Source: Actinomycetes bacterium (GTDB lineage: Bacteria > Actinomycetota > Acidimicrobiia > Acidimicrobiales > Bog-793). From it: DNA of 22,292 bases. The stretch covers positions 1 to 22,292 of the forward strand of contig JAJYGM010000790.1 of assembly GCA_021785095.1 (NCBI GenBank), written 5' to 3'. Positions 7,904-15,613 of the stretch are shown piece after piece. The position numbers were made by a program, and so were the translations under genes. Position 1 is the stretch's first letter, and every line of letters begins with the position of its first letter. The notes under the pieces were generated by a model, which did no database searches, was not told where the DNA came from, and saw only the letters and a list, made by a program, of their open reading frames with translations.

Positions 7904-8150
7904 CATCCCTTGCGACGTCCAGGGCCGCGATACCGAAGGCCGCCTCTGGGCGTTCCTGGACGAGGCCAGCCATCCCGACGCGATCGCCATCGGCCACCTG
8001 GTCGTGACCGGCGACGAGGACGACCCCGTCGTCGCGAGGGTGACCGATCTCCTCGACCGGCCCGGCGGGCGCAAGGTCGTCATGGAGCTTGTCGGCGATG
8101 CGACGGAGCTCCTCGAAGCCCTCCGGCGGGCGCGGGTCGTCGCCGCCTGA
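7887..8150 (+). CDS. small hypothetical protein overlapping the previous gene
   Basis: 87 residues from the GTG at 7887, which has a very good ribosome binding site AGGGAGGAG (7872-7880) inside the end of the previous gene. The 17-bp overlap implies coupled expression. The protein starts MTVELDIPCDVQGRDTEGRL and is acidic, with alternating strand and helix predicted by eye. It contains HLVVTGDEDDPVVARVTDLL and ends LLEALRRARVVAA. No known motif is seen. It may act together with the preceding product as a two-protein unit. The plausible start, the strong binding site and the strong third-position GC bias make it a real gene. Confidence 0.72.
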   Translation: MTVELDIPCDVQGRDTEGRLWAFLDEASHPDAIAIGHLVVTGDEDDPVVARVTDLLDRPGGRKVVMELVGDATELLEALRRARVVAA

Positions 8151-8385
8151 CGGGGCACACCGTCCCAGCCACTCGCCAAAGGCGTGCTTGCACTCACCGA
8201 CGGGTGCTGCGGGATCCCTCGGAGCTCCACGTCGGAGCGCCTCGATCTGGGGCGACACCGCACGCTCGGCTGCCTCGTGGACCTCACTGGGTCGACGACT
8301 GTGCCGCCGTCCGCTTCACGCCGACGATCCAGCCGGAGGCGGCACAGCCGCTCGGTACCGTCCTGTTCCGTCCCTGGCAACCTCC
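8151..8385. other. intergenic region between converging genes
   Basis: This 235-bp stretch lies between the ends of the unknown pair (plus) and the excisionase-like gene (minus). No gene or clear terminator hairpin with a T-run was found. Confidence 0.4.
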
Positions 8386-8586
8386 TCACCGGTGCGCGCC
8401 CGCCCCGGTGCGGGCGGCGACCCGGCCGGCGTCGATGAGGGCGCGCACGTCCTCCGCGTCGATGCGCACGAGGTGCCCGAGCTTCACGTAAGCGAGGCGG
8501 CGCTCGAAGATCGCCCGGCGCACCCAGCGGGGGGTGACTCCGAGGACTTCCGCGGCCTCGGGGATCGACAGCATGTCGGTCGACAT
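8386..8586 (-). CDS. xis: excisionase-like helix-turn-helix protein
   Basis: 66 residues from the ATG at 8584-8586, with AGGAAGGAG about seven bases upstream. The sequence MLSIPEAAEVLGVTPRWVRR followed by RLAYVKLGHLVRIDAEDVRALI is the usual pattern of the excisionase-family winged HTH (HTH_17, MerR-like fold). It has one recognition helix around TPRWVRRAIFE and a short wing around KLGHLVRI. Such proteins bend attachment-site DNA and steer the integrase towards excision; others are simple regulators. Its place in the element, facing the integrase block, supports the excision role. The upstream phased direct repeats are candidate binding sites. The gene symbol reflects role, not a specific match. 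Confidence 0.8.
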   Translation of the reverse strand: MSTDMLSIPEAAEVLGVTPRWVRRAIFERRLAYVKLGHLVRIDAEDVRALIDAGRVAARTGAGAHR

Positions 8587-8700
8587 GTCATGGCTCCTTC
8601 CTGCTCTCGGGTCGTGGGCTCGGCGGTCGCCGGACACGGCCGTCGCGGGAGTCCTCGCTCCTTCCACGCCCAATCCTTCGCCTTTCCCATGGTTCGGCGA

Positions 8701-8766
8701 CCTTCCTGAATCCTTCCTGAAGCCTTCCCGAGGGGGTTCCGGGCGCTTCCCGAGCACCTTCCGAGC
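8701..8766. repeat. six tandem 11-bp repeats (iteron-like)
   Basis: Consecutive 11-bp units are CCTTCCTGAAT, CCTTCCTGAAG, CCTTCCCGAGG, GGGTTCCGGGC, GCTTCCCGAGC and ACCTTCCGAGC. The TTCC cores begin at 8703, 8714, 8725, 8737, 8747 and 8759, that is every 10-12 bp, about one helical turn. Repeats on one DNA face are typical of cooperative protein binding such as iterons or excisionase sites. Confidence 0.6.
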
Positions 8767-8837
8767 GCCGCCCTCCCTGGCCACGGGCTTTTTTGCTGAA
8801 GTCGACGTTTTTTCGTCCCCGCACGTCGAGGACCATG

Positions 8838-8846
8838 TTTTCCACA
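8838..8846 (+). promoter_or_regulatory. DnaA-box-like sequence
   Basis: TTTTCCACA differs at one position from the canonical TTATCCACA. A single box can occur by chance. It gains weight only from the nearby phased repeats and T-tracts. Confidence 0.25.
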
Positions 8847-9381
8847 GGTTCCCGGCCCTTCGGCCGCCGACGAGCCGGCGCCGAGGGCATCCTCGGCCCC
8901 CGTACCGAGGGTGGAGACTCCCGCCGGGGGCGAGGTCCGGCACACGGCGGCGTGCTCGCCGACGGCGTCCAGGGATGGGGCCCCGTTGAGGGCCGACGAC
9001 GGCCGGCCGGCACAGACCCGCCCGCCGAGCTGTGCGCGACCGAGTTGCTGGCGCGCCCTCGTGGCGGAGTGCGGGCGGCGTTGCCGGAGCACGCCGACGC
9101 CGGCGAGCCCGCGTGCGGAGGCCCCGTCCGCTGTCCCTCCCGTGCGCGCGCCGTCGTTCACGTGGTCGCCGCCGCGCGCACCTCTCCGCCGCTTTCTCCG
9201 CCAGCACCGCGTCCTCTGCCCGCTTCGCGCGTCGTGTTCGCCCTACCCCGCAGCTTCTCCGACGCGTCCGTTTCCATCTGACCGTCTCTGCCCATAACTA
9301 TCCGTCTGCGACCATCTCTCATGAATGTCGTGACAGGTGATAGAGCGCCGTGGTACAAGCAAAGGAGGGAGGAACACGTTT

Positions 9382-9398
9382 GCAAGCCGAGGGCTTGC
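9382..9398. repeat. short perfect hairpin upstream of traA
   Basis: GCAAGCC (9382-9388), loop GAG and GGCTTGC (9392-9398) form a perfect 7-bp stem ending 18 bases before the traA start. In MobF systems an inverted repeat close to the nick site is recognised by the relaxase, so this is an oriT candidate. An mRNA hairpin that controls translation is the other reading. Confidence 0.45.
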
Positions 9399-9416
9399 GA
9401 GGAAGTGGTGAAGGCG

Positions 9417-12400
9417 ATGGCGTGGATGCGGATGATGGGAGCCGACTCCGTCGCCTACCACCGCGCCACGGTGATGGGACGGGCCGACGACTACGCCGGC
9501 CGTGCCCTTTCCTACTACGCCTCGCGGGGGGAGACCCCCCTTGTCTGGGGAGGCTCCGGTGTTGTCACTCTCGGGCTCGGCGGAGCGGTGGCCGAAGCTC
9601 ACTACGACGCCCTCTACGGACAAGGCGGTGCCCGCCACCCAGACAGCGGCGCCCGCCTTTCCTCGACGAGGCGTCCGGGCATGGAGCTTGTGATCGCAGC
9701 GCACAAGTCAGTGGCCGAGCTGGGGGTGATCGGCCGGGCAGAGGACATGCACGCCATCATGGACGCAGAGCGCGACGCCACCCTCTCCTACCTCGATCAA
9801 CTCACCCAAGAGCGCGGCGGAAGGCGTGGCCAGGACGCCGAGGCGACGCCCACATCCGGGCTCGTCTACTGCCACACCCGCCATGCGACTTCCCGGGCGG
9901 GTGACCCCGCTCCCCACGACCACGTCCTCGTCGCCAACCTCGTCGCCATGCAAGACGCACGGGGTGGCTTCAAGGCAGCCGATACGGCTCTCTGGCGAGA
10001 GCACCTGCACGCAGCGACCATGGTGGGAAGGCTCGCCGCAGCGAAGTGTGCGGTGGATCTCGGCTACGCCATCGAAGCCGACCCCGGCCCCTCGGGGCGT
10101 CTCGGCCACTGGCGGATCAAGGGGATGCCCGAAGAGGTCTGTGATCTCCACTCCAAGCGGGCAGCGGAGATCACAGCCGCCTGTAGGGCCAGAGGCGAGA
10201 GCTCCTATCAAGCACGAGCCGTTGCAGCACGGGAGACACGCAAGGCCAAGCGCTTCGAAGGAGAAGGGGAGCTCCTTCCCCGCTGGAGAGTCGAGCTGGA
10301 AGATGCCGGCTGGCCGATCGAGCAGATCGTCTCTTCGGTCGATGCCGCCGCCGAAGCCCCACGCCCGTCGTTCGGGCCGGCCGAGATTCGCCGGATCCAC
10401 GCCGAGGTGCTCGCAGCCGACGGGGAACTGGCCCGCCGGAAGGTCTTCTCCCGCCGCCACGTCGTCGTCGCCCTCGCCCCGCACCTGTTCGGGGCTGACC
10501 CGGAGCTTCTCTCACCCTTCTGCGACTTCGTCCTCGCCGATCCGGAGACCGTGCCGCTGATCGGCGTCCAAGGAGCGAGGGAGAGGCCCTTTGTGCTCGC
10601 ATCGGTGATCGGACGGGAGCTCGCCATCGCCGACGCCATCGACCGCCAGCTCGCACGGACAGATGCCGCCTGTACTCGCCAGGTCGCGCCAGAAGCTGCC
10701 ATCTCGGCCTTCGAGGCCACCTCGGGCATCTGCCTCTCGGTCGAACAACGCCAGGCTGCGATCGCGATCTGTACGTCGAACAGGGGAGCAGAGATCGTCG
10801 TCGGGGTCGCAGGATCGGGCAAGACGACCATGCTCGACTGCGTGCGGTCCGCCTTTGAGATCTCCGGCTTCGCCGTCTACGGCACAGCCACGGCCGGCCA
10901 GGCGGCCAAGACCCTGGAACGTGACGCCCACATCTCCTCGTGCACACTGGCGAGCCTTCTGTGGCGGATCGACCACGACCAGATCACCCTCACCGAACGC
11001 TGTGTCGTCATCTGCGACGAGGCGGCCATGACAGACGACGCCGACCTTCTGCGCTTGGCAGCCCATACAGAGGCCACAGGAGCGAAACTCGTCGTCGTCG
11101 GCGACCACAGACAGCTCGCCGCAGTGGGTCCCGGAGGAGCCCTGGCCTCCCTCGTGGAGCGCCACCGAGACGCCGTCCACGTGCTCTCCGAGAACCGGAG
11201 GCAACACGACCCACAAGAGCGAGCCGCGCTTGCTGAGCTGCGCAGCGGAAACGTGGTTGAAGCCGTCTCCTTCTACCGCCAAGCCGACCGCATCCATGCC
11301 GCGACGAGCCGTGACGAGACGATCGCGGCGACGGTTGCCGCATGGGGCAGCGACATCACAGCGAACAGGCGCGTCGGCCTCTACGCCTTCCGGCGGGCCA
11401 ACGTCGCTGCTCTCAACCACGCTGCCCGGTCCTGGATGGAGGCGACCGGACGGCTTTCGGGACCCGAGCTTGCCTGTCCCGGCGGGATGCGCCTGCGCCG
11501 AGGCGACAGGGTCGTCGCAATCACCCCAGGGCCCAAGGGAACACTGTCGACATCGGAGCAGGCAACCGTCGAAGACATCGACACCGAAGCAGCTGTCGCG
11601 ACCTTGATGGCCGACGACGGACGCCGGGTGGAGCTCGCAGCACAAGACGCCGGCGCCGACCGCCTCTCCTACGGCTTTGCGACAACGGTCCACCGCTCCC
11701 AGGGCGTCACCGTTGATCGCGCCCATGTGTTCTTCGACGGGGGAGGACGAGAGCTTGCCTACGTTGCGATGAGCAGGGCACGGGAGGAGTCCCACGTCCA
11801 CGTCGCAGCCGACGATGCCGACCAGGCAGAAGGAGACCTCCGAGACGACTGGTCACGCGCGAAGGCACCTACCTGGGCGATCGATCTCGGAGAGCCCGAT
11901 CCCGACCACGGCTTCTTCGATGGCCCGGAGAGGGCCCGGGCCGCTGCGATCCGCTTCGCCGCCGACGACGCTGCCCTGGACGCCGCAGAGCGCGCGGTGG
12001 GCGCCGATCTCACCGCACAGATCGCAGAGACCGAGAAGATCATCGTCCGCTACCGCCGAGACCTCGACGACCTGAAAGCTGGCCGCGGCGTCTACGCACG
12101 CACGGAAGCCGCCACCGCTTTAGAAGACCTGCGCTGGGCACTGGCTCAGCGTGATAAGGCTGCAAAGGCGGTGACGACTTCAACGAGTCGCCGCGATCGG
12201 AAGGCGGCCGCACGAGGCCTTCCCGCCTGCCAGGAAGAAGTGGATACGGCGAAGCAGCGCTGGACGGAAGCGGTCACACCCGAGGCCGAGCGCCTCACCG
12301 GCACGATCACCGCTGGCGAACGCACTCTCGCCCGTCTCGTCGCGCGCCAAGAGCACCACAATGCCGCAGCTGATCGAATGGCAGAGCAGATCTCGACGCT

Positions 12401-12587
12401 GCGCCGAAACCGGCGCTCTCTGCGCTTCCTCGTCCGCGAAGGTCGGGAGCGCCTCGCAGGGTCGAGGCGGGGGGCGAGGCGAATATCATTCGTCGAGCAA
12501 CGTGAACGGACTCCGCAGATAGGCGAAGTTCCTAGCTCTAGCGCCAGGAGAAGTCTCGCGCGAGGGGCCTCTCGTATAGCGATGTGA
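9417..12587 (+). CDS. traA: TraA/TrwC-type (MobF) relaxase-helicase
   Basis: 1056 residues from the ATG at 9417, chosen because relatives start with M-x-W-x-R-x-x-x-A-D-S-V-A-Y; a frame-extending ATG at 9321 is the alternative. It nicks one strand at oriT, stays bound through a tyrosine, and unwinds the DNA for transfer. Candidate catalytic tyrosines are Tyr14 (SVAYHRA) and Tyr33/Tyr34 (LSYYASRGE). The metal-binding histidines are His156, His167 and His169 (RHATSRAGDPAPHDH). The RecD-like helicase has Walker A GVAGSGKT (463-470), Walker B CDEAAM (Asp534-Glu535), GDHRQL, and late motifs ATTVHRSQG and AMSRAR. A charged helical tail follows. The last 40 or so residues (from about GSRRGARRIS) look unlike protein and coincide with a drop in GC, so the true C-terminus may have been replaced. 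Confidence 0.92.
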   Translation: MAWMRMMGADSVAYHRATVMGRADDYAGRALSYYASRGETPLVWGGSGVVTLGLGGAVAEAHYDALYGQGGARHPDSGARLSSTRRPGMELVIAAHKSVAELGVIGRAEDMHAIMDAERDATLSYLDQLTQERGGRRGQDAEATPTSGLVYCHTRHATSRAGDPAPHDHVLVANLVAMQDARGGFKAADTALWREHLHAATMVGRLAAAKCAVDLGYAIEADPGPSGRLGHWRIKGMPEEVCDLHSKRAAEITAACRARGESSYQARAVAARETRKAKRFEGEGELLPRWRVELEDAGWPIEQIVSSVDAAAEAPRPSFGPAEIRRIHAEVLAADGELARRKVFSRRHVVVALAPHLFGADPELLSPFCDFVLADPETVPLIGVQGARERPFVLASVIGRELAIADAIDRQLARTDAACTRQVAPEAAISAFEATSGICLSVEQRQAAIAICTSNRGAEIVVGVAGSGKTTMLDCVRSAFEISGFAVYGTATAGQAAKTLERDAHISSCTLASLLWRIDHDQITLTERCVVICDEAAMTDDADLLRLAAHTEATGAKLVVVGDHRQLAAVGPGGALASLVERHRDAVHVLSENRRQHDPQERAALAELRSGNVVEAVSFYRQADRIHAATSRDETIAATVAAWGSDITANRRVGLYAFRRANVAALNHAARSWMEATGRLSGPELACPGGMRLRRGDRVVAITPGPKGTLSTSEQATVEDIDTEAAVATLMADDGRRVELAAQDAGADRLSYGFATTVHRSQGVTVDRAHVFFDGGGRELAYVAMSRAREESHVHVAADDADQAEGDLRDDWSRAKAPTWAIDLGEPDPDHGFFDGPERARAAAIRFAADDAALDAAERAVGADLTAQIAETEKIIVRYRRDLDDLKAGRGVYARTEAATALEDLRWALAQRDKAAKAVTTSTSRRDRKAAARGLPACQEEVDTAKQRWTEAVTPEAERLTGTITAGERTLARLVARQEHHNAAADRMAEQISTLRRNRRSLRFLVREGRERLAGSRRGARRISFVEQRERTPQIGEVPSSSARRSLARGASRIAM

Positions 12588-12652
12588 CCCGAATCGCGCC
12601 TTAGGGAGGAGCTAGTTCGCCCACGCCGTCGCACCCTATATAGATCGAAACA

Positions 12653-12692
12653 AGGTGGATGGGGCCGGCGACGTGCTGGCCGCCATCCACCT
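12653..12692. terminator. hairpin terminator between traA and the converging small gene
   Basis: AGGTGGATGG (12653-12662) pairs perfectly with CCATCCACCT (12683-12692). Inside it GGCCGGC pairs partly with GCTGGCC. A short CTCTTT follows on the plus strand. It lies between the ends of two converging genes, so it may stop transcription from both sides. Confidence 0.6.
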
Positions 12693-12704
12693 CTTTCGAG
12701 TGGC

Positions 12705-12836
12705 TCAGGCCACGAGCGCCTCGGCGGTATCAATAATCGCCTGGCGCAGGCGACGCGCCGTCGGATGGGCCGCATAGCTGATCCATGCCAGCGCGGCCAC
12801 GAGGACAACGATCGCCACTGTAATCTTCGGGTCCAT
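12705..12836 (-). CDS. 43-residue single-pass membrane peptide
   Basis: ATG at 12834-12836 is preceded by a near-perfect ribosome binding site, AAAGGAGGTGG. The product begins MDPKITVAIVVLVAALAWIS, has one hydrophobic helix (residues 5-23), then a basic amphipathic segment (HPTARRLRQAI), and ends TAEALVA. Such a strong binding site on so short a gene is unlikely by chance. The shape (short N-terminus, one membrane helix, positively charged tail) resembles small membrane regulators and type I toxins, but no family is recognised. It is divergent from the MerR-like gene at 12967, with two palindromes between them, so joint control is likely. Confidence 0.6.
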   Translation of the reverse strand: MDPKITVAIVVLVAALAWISYAAHPTARRLRQAIIDTAEALVA

Positions 12837-12858
12837 GTTCCACCTCCTTTCGCTCACA

Positions 12859-12897
12859 ACGGCTGTATAGCCGTGCCACGCCACTGTGACCTGGCAC
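12859..12897. promoter_or_regulatory. double palindrome in the divergent promoter region
   Basis: ACGGCT-GTAT-AGCCGT (12859-12874) is a perfect 16-bp palindrome. It abuts a second inverted repeat, GTGCCA (12873-12878) with TGGCAC (12892-12897). Together they fill the space upstream of the small membrane peptide gene and lie upstream of the MerR-like gene. They are good operator candidates for the HTH protein. On the minus strand the first palindrome contains TATACA, a possible -10 box for the peptide gene. Confidence 0.5.
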
Positions 12898-12953
12898 GTT
12901 CCTACCTACACCTTCGGCGTGATGACGCTCCTGGACCATCTCACGACCGCCTG

Positions 12954-12959
12954 TAAAAT
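12954..12959 (+). promoter_or_regulatory. -10 box for a leaderless transcript of the MerR-like gene
   Basis: TAAAAT is followed by seven bases and then ATG (12967). A weak -35 element, TGGACC, lies 16 bp upstream. No ribosome binding site precedes this ATG, so transcription probably starts at the start codon. Confidence 0.5.
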
Positions 12960-12966
12960 GGCTCCC

Positions 12967-14100
12967 ATGAACGGAGAGGAACGGTTCGAGGAAATCCAAA
13001 CGGAAGCCCGCGAAGCGGGATTCGAACTCACGTCGTCGCAGCTCCGACGGTGGTACCGCGCGGAACTCATCGGTCCGCCGCGACAACAGGGGCGCGGACG
13101 AGGTCGAGGGACCGAAACCTATTATCCGGACGGCACGACCAGACGGGTTATGGACATTTGTCGCATCCTGAATCAGTACCGTTCCCTTCGCGATGTCGCA
13201 TGGGCGCTCTGGTGGGACGGCGACACGATCCCTGCCCACATCATTCGCGATCAGCTTGAAGCTGTGTCGAGGTCATTACGAGCCGACTTTGGCAAGATTG
13301 TTGGAGATGATGGAATTCGCGAGGAATTCAGGGAGTTTCTCGACGATGCCAACAATGCCAATATCCCCTCGCGATCCCTCCGGCGAGCGCGACGCCGCGT
13401 TGGAACCGACGACTTCGGTGCGTTTCTTGAATCGATGATGCTGCTTGCCCTCGGGCAAGCAGATCGTCTCAACGACAGTTCCGTATCTCAGCTCGACCAC
13501 GGGCTCGGTTTCGATAGGGGGAGAAGTGATCTTCTCCCAACTGGAGAGCCATGGCTTGCAAGCGATGCGCGATCTGACTTCATCGCGATCGGTCAACTAT
13601 TTGGGCCAGATCGTATCGATAAGGGCCTTCAGATCGACGACAGCGAGCTGGGTACCGCACGCGACGCGGCGAAGGCATTCCTGAAGGTCGTTAGCGCGAT
13701 GAGCAAGATCATCAACATGGGTTTCGAGCGGTGGGCTTACGGCATGGGGTTGGTCAGCGTGGTGCTGGACGAGTTCGCCGAAGGACCAAACGGGCAACGC
13801 CGTTTCTTTCTCCTCTGGCTCAGCTTAAGAACACCGGAACTTCATAACGGCATGAATGAAATTGCGTCCCAGGTATTGCAAGCGGAGGCAGCAGTACGCG
13901 CTATCGACACCCTAAATGCTCTCTTTCAGTCAGTGCCCGCACTTGGAGATGAGATCAGCGTGCGAGACGTGATTCAAGCTGGTTTCGACGAAGGCAAGCA
14001 ATCCGCACTACAGGAAACCGTACGACGTATTCGACGCGAACACTCGGCCGAGATCGATGAATATCTTGCCCTCGACCACAAGAGTCACGGCAGCAAATGA
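12967..14100 (+). CDS. MerR-like HTH protein with large unknown C-terminal domain
   Basis: 377 residues from the ATG at 12967, chosen for the -10 box seven bases upstream; an in-frame start at 12886 would add 27 unlikely residues. The N-terminus has a MerR-like winged HTH: LTSSQLRRWYRAELIGPP, a Gly/Arg-rich wing (RQQGRGRGRGTETYYPDG), then RVMDICRILNQYRSLRDVAW. About 270 mostly helical residues follow with no motif I recognise (for example SKIINMGFERWAYGMGL and RRFFLLWLSLRTPELHNG). Classical MerR sensors have about 80 residues there, so this is not a standard metal or drug regulator. Codons are markedly more AT-rich than in traA or the cargo operon, pointing to a separate origin. It probably regulates itself and the divergent membrane peptide. 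Confidence 0.75.
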   Translation: MNGEERFEEIQTEAREAGFELTSSQLRRWYRAELIGPPRQQGRGRGRGTETYYPDGTTRRVMDICRILNQYRSLRDVAWALWWDGDTIPAHIIRDQLEAVSRSLRADFGKIVGDDGIREEFREFLDDANNANIPSRSLRRARRRVGTDDFGAFLESMMLLALGQADRLNDSSVSQLDHGLGFDRGRSDLLPTGEPWLASDARSDFIAIGQLFGPDRIDKGLQIDDSELGTARDAAKAFLKVVSAMSKIINMGFERWAYGMGLVSVVLDEFAEGPNGQRRFFLLWLSLRTPELHNGMNEIASQVLQAEAAVRAIDTLNALFQSVPALGDEISVRDVIQAGFDEGKQSALQETVRRIRREHSAEIDEYLALDHKSHGSK

Positions 14101-14332
14101 GCTGACAGTCACTGGAACTGGTCCACAATGAACGGTTCCTCAGGCAGTGCCAGCCTCTTCGAGCGCACCGGGCGTTATCGAAGCTGGGCGACCATCGCAA
14201 CTCTCGTCGGAGTAGACGACGTCGACGACGATGCCGCGCCTGCGACGGGATGGACGGTATGCGGGTGAGCAGTGGATGGCGGGACGTCCCCACCTCACCA
14301 CATTCGATGTCCGCCAGGGTGGAGGAAGCTAA

Positions 14333-14350
14333 GGGCGCGGTCGAGAACTA
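14333..14350 (+). repeat. left inverted repeat of the ISAzo13-family element
   Basis: It matches the right end at 13 of 18 positions and begins with GGGC immediately after TAA. Confidence 0.6.
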
Positions 14351-14390
14351 TCCGCGCGAAGTGTGAGCCTGCCGTGTACTCTGGACACCC

Positions 14391-15596
14391 GTGCGAGAGT
14401 TCGTGGTCGACGACGAGTCACTCGGAGGATTGCTCCGGACCGTGCTCCCGCATCTGGACGAGCGTCAGCGTCGCATCCTGGCAGGCTCGTGTGCCCGTGC
14501 GCTCGGGCGAGGTGGCATCGTGGCCGTGGCAGAGGCGACGGGGATGAGCCGTTCGACGGTGCAAAAGGCGGTGGGCGAGGTGGACGCAGGCGTGGAGGTG
14601 ACCGATCGTATTCGGGCTCCCGGCGGCGGGCGTCCCGCGATCGAGGTTGCCCAGCCCGGGATCACCGACGCGCTCGACGCCCTGGTCGAGCCCGAGAGCC
14701 GCGGAGACCCCGAGTGCCCCTTGCGTTGGACGACCAAGTCCACCCGAAAGCTCGCCGAGGAACTCGAAGAGCAAGGGTTCTCCGTGAGCCACGTGACGAT
14801 AGGCGAGCTCCTCCACGGGCTCGGCTACAGCCTCCAGGCGAACGCAAAGGAGAACGAAGGCGCCCAGCACCCCGATCGTGACGCCCAGTTCCGCCACATC
14901 GACAAGCTCGTCCGCAGCAGGCTGAAAGCCACACAGCCCGTCATCTCGGTCGACACCAAACACAAGATCGTGGTCGGTGACTTGGCGAACAAGGGAAAGG
15001 AGTGGGAGCCCATGGGCGAACCCGTCCGAGTCGACGTCCACGACTTTCCCAACGGCAAGGGCAAGGCCATCCCCTACGGGGTCTACGACATGGCCGCCAA
15101 CGAGGGATTCGTCGTCGTGGGCGACGACGCCGACACCGCCCAGTTTGCCGTGTCCTCGATCGGGCGGTGGTGGGACGAAGTCGGCTCTGTCGCCTACCCG
15201 AAGGCCACCAAGCTCCTCGTGACTGCCGACGCCGGTGGGTCGAACGGCTATCGCCTTCGCCTTTGGAAGCACGAACTTGCAAAGCTCGCAAAGCGCACCG
15301 GCCTCGACATCACCGTTTGTCACTTCCCGCCGGGCACCTCGAAATGGAACAAGATCGAGCACAGGCTCTTCAGCGCGATCTCGATGAACTGGCGAGGCAG
15401 ACCACTCACGAGCCACGAGGTCGTTGTCAACCTCATCGGCAACACGACCTCCAAATCGGGTCTCACCGTCCAAGCGCGCCTCGATCGCGGCATCTACCCC
15501 ACGGGTGTCAAGGTATCCAAGAGAGAGTTCGATGCAATCCCACTCGTTCCCGACAAGTTCCATGGTGATTGGAACTACACGATCAATGTGGCTTGA
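14391..15596 (+). CDS. ISAzo13-family transposase
   Basis: 401 residues from the GTG at 14391, close to the family's usual 400. TACTCT eight bases upstream suggests a leaderless start; no ribosome binding site is seen. The N-terminal part has an HTH (GIVAVAEATGMSRSTVQKAV). The catalytic RNase H-like core follows with the expected acidic triad: Asp188 in ISVDTKHK, Asp280 in VTADAGGSNGYR and Glu323 in TSKWNKIEHRLFS. The conserved GEPVRVDVHDFP and GKAIPYGVYDM segments characterise this family (DDE_Tnp_ISAZ013). The enzyme moves the element that carries it. No disruption is visible, so it may still be active. Confidence 0.95.
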   Translation: MREFVVDDESLGGLLRTVLPHLDERQRRILAGSCARALGRGGIVAVAEATGMSRSTVQKAVGEVDAGVEVTDRIRAPGGGRPAIEVAQPGITDALDALVEPESRGDPECPLRWTTKSTRKLAEELEEQGFSVSHVTIGELLHGLGYSLQANAKENEGAQHPDRDAQFRHIDKLVRSRLKATQPVISVDTKHKIVVGDLANKGKEWEPMGEPVRVDVHDFPNGKGKAIPYGVYDMAANEGFVVVGDDADTAQFAVSSIGRWWDEVGSVAYPKATKLLVTADAGGSNGYRLRLWKHELAKLAKRTGLDITVCHFPPGTSKWNKIEHRLFSAISMNWRGRPLTSHEVVVNLIGNTTSKSGLTVQARLDRGIYPTGVKVSKREFDAIPLVPDKFHGDWNYTINVA

Positions 15597-15613
15597 CATG
15601 AACTACGTCTCTG

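Larger units (their letters stand above)
8587..9416. other. 830-bp non-coding control region between xis and traA
   Basis: The region separates two divergent genes and is too long for simple promoters. From left to right it holds six 11-bp-phased repeats (8701-8766), two T-tracts 20 bp apart (about 8789-8794 and 8809-8814), a TTTTCCACA box one base away from the DnaA-box consensus (8838-8846), and four CCRTCT hexamers (9274, 9282, 9302, 9312). A ribosome-binding-like AAAGGAGGGAGG (9361-9372) with no start codon at the right distance follows, then a 17-nt hairpin (9382-9398). This mix suits an origin of transfer or of replication, or excisionase-binding DNA. The plus-strand frames through it read as Arg/Pro-rich noise. 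Confidence 0.5.

Noticed and set aside
6038..8389. Very long minus-strand frame (783 codons) opposite the integrase and the unknown pair
   Set aside because: It is the antisense of well-supported plus-strand genes, a common artefact in high-GC DNA, and is rich in Arg, Pro and Ser with no domain.
14128..14268. Possible 46-codon gene starting MNGSSGSASLFERTG
   Set aside because: No ribosome binding site or promoter at the right distance, only moderate third-position GC and no family. It could be real but cannot be supported.
14418..15599. 393-codon minus-strand frame across the insertion sequence
   Set aside because: Antisense of the transposase gene, whose catalytic residues are all present on the plus strand.
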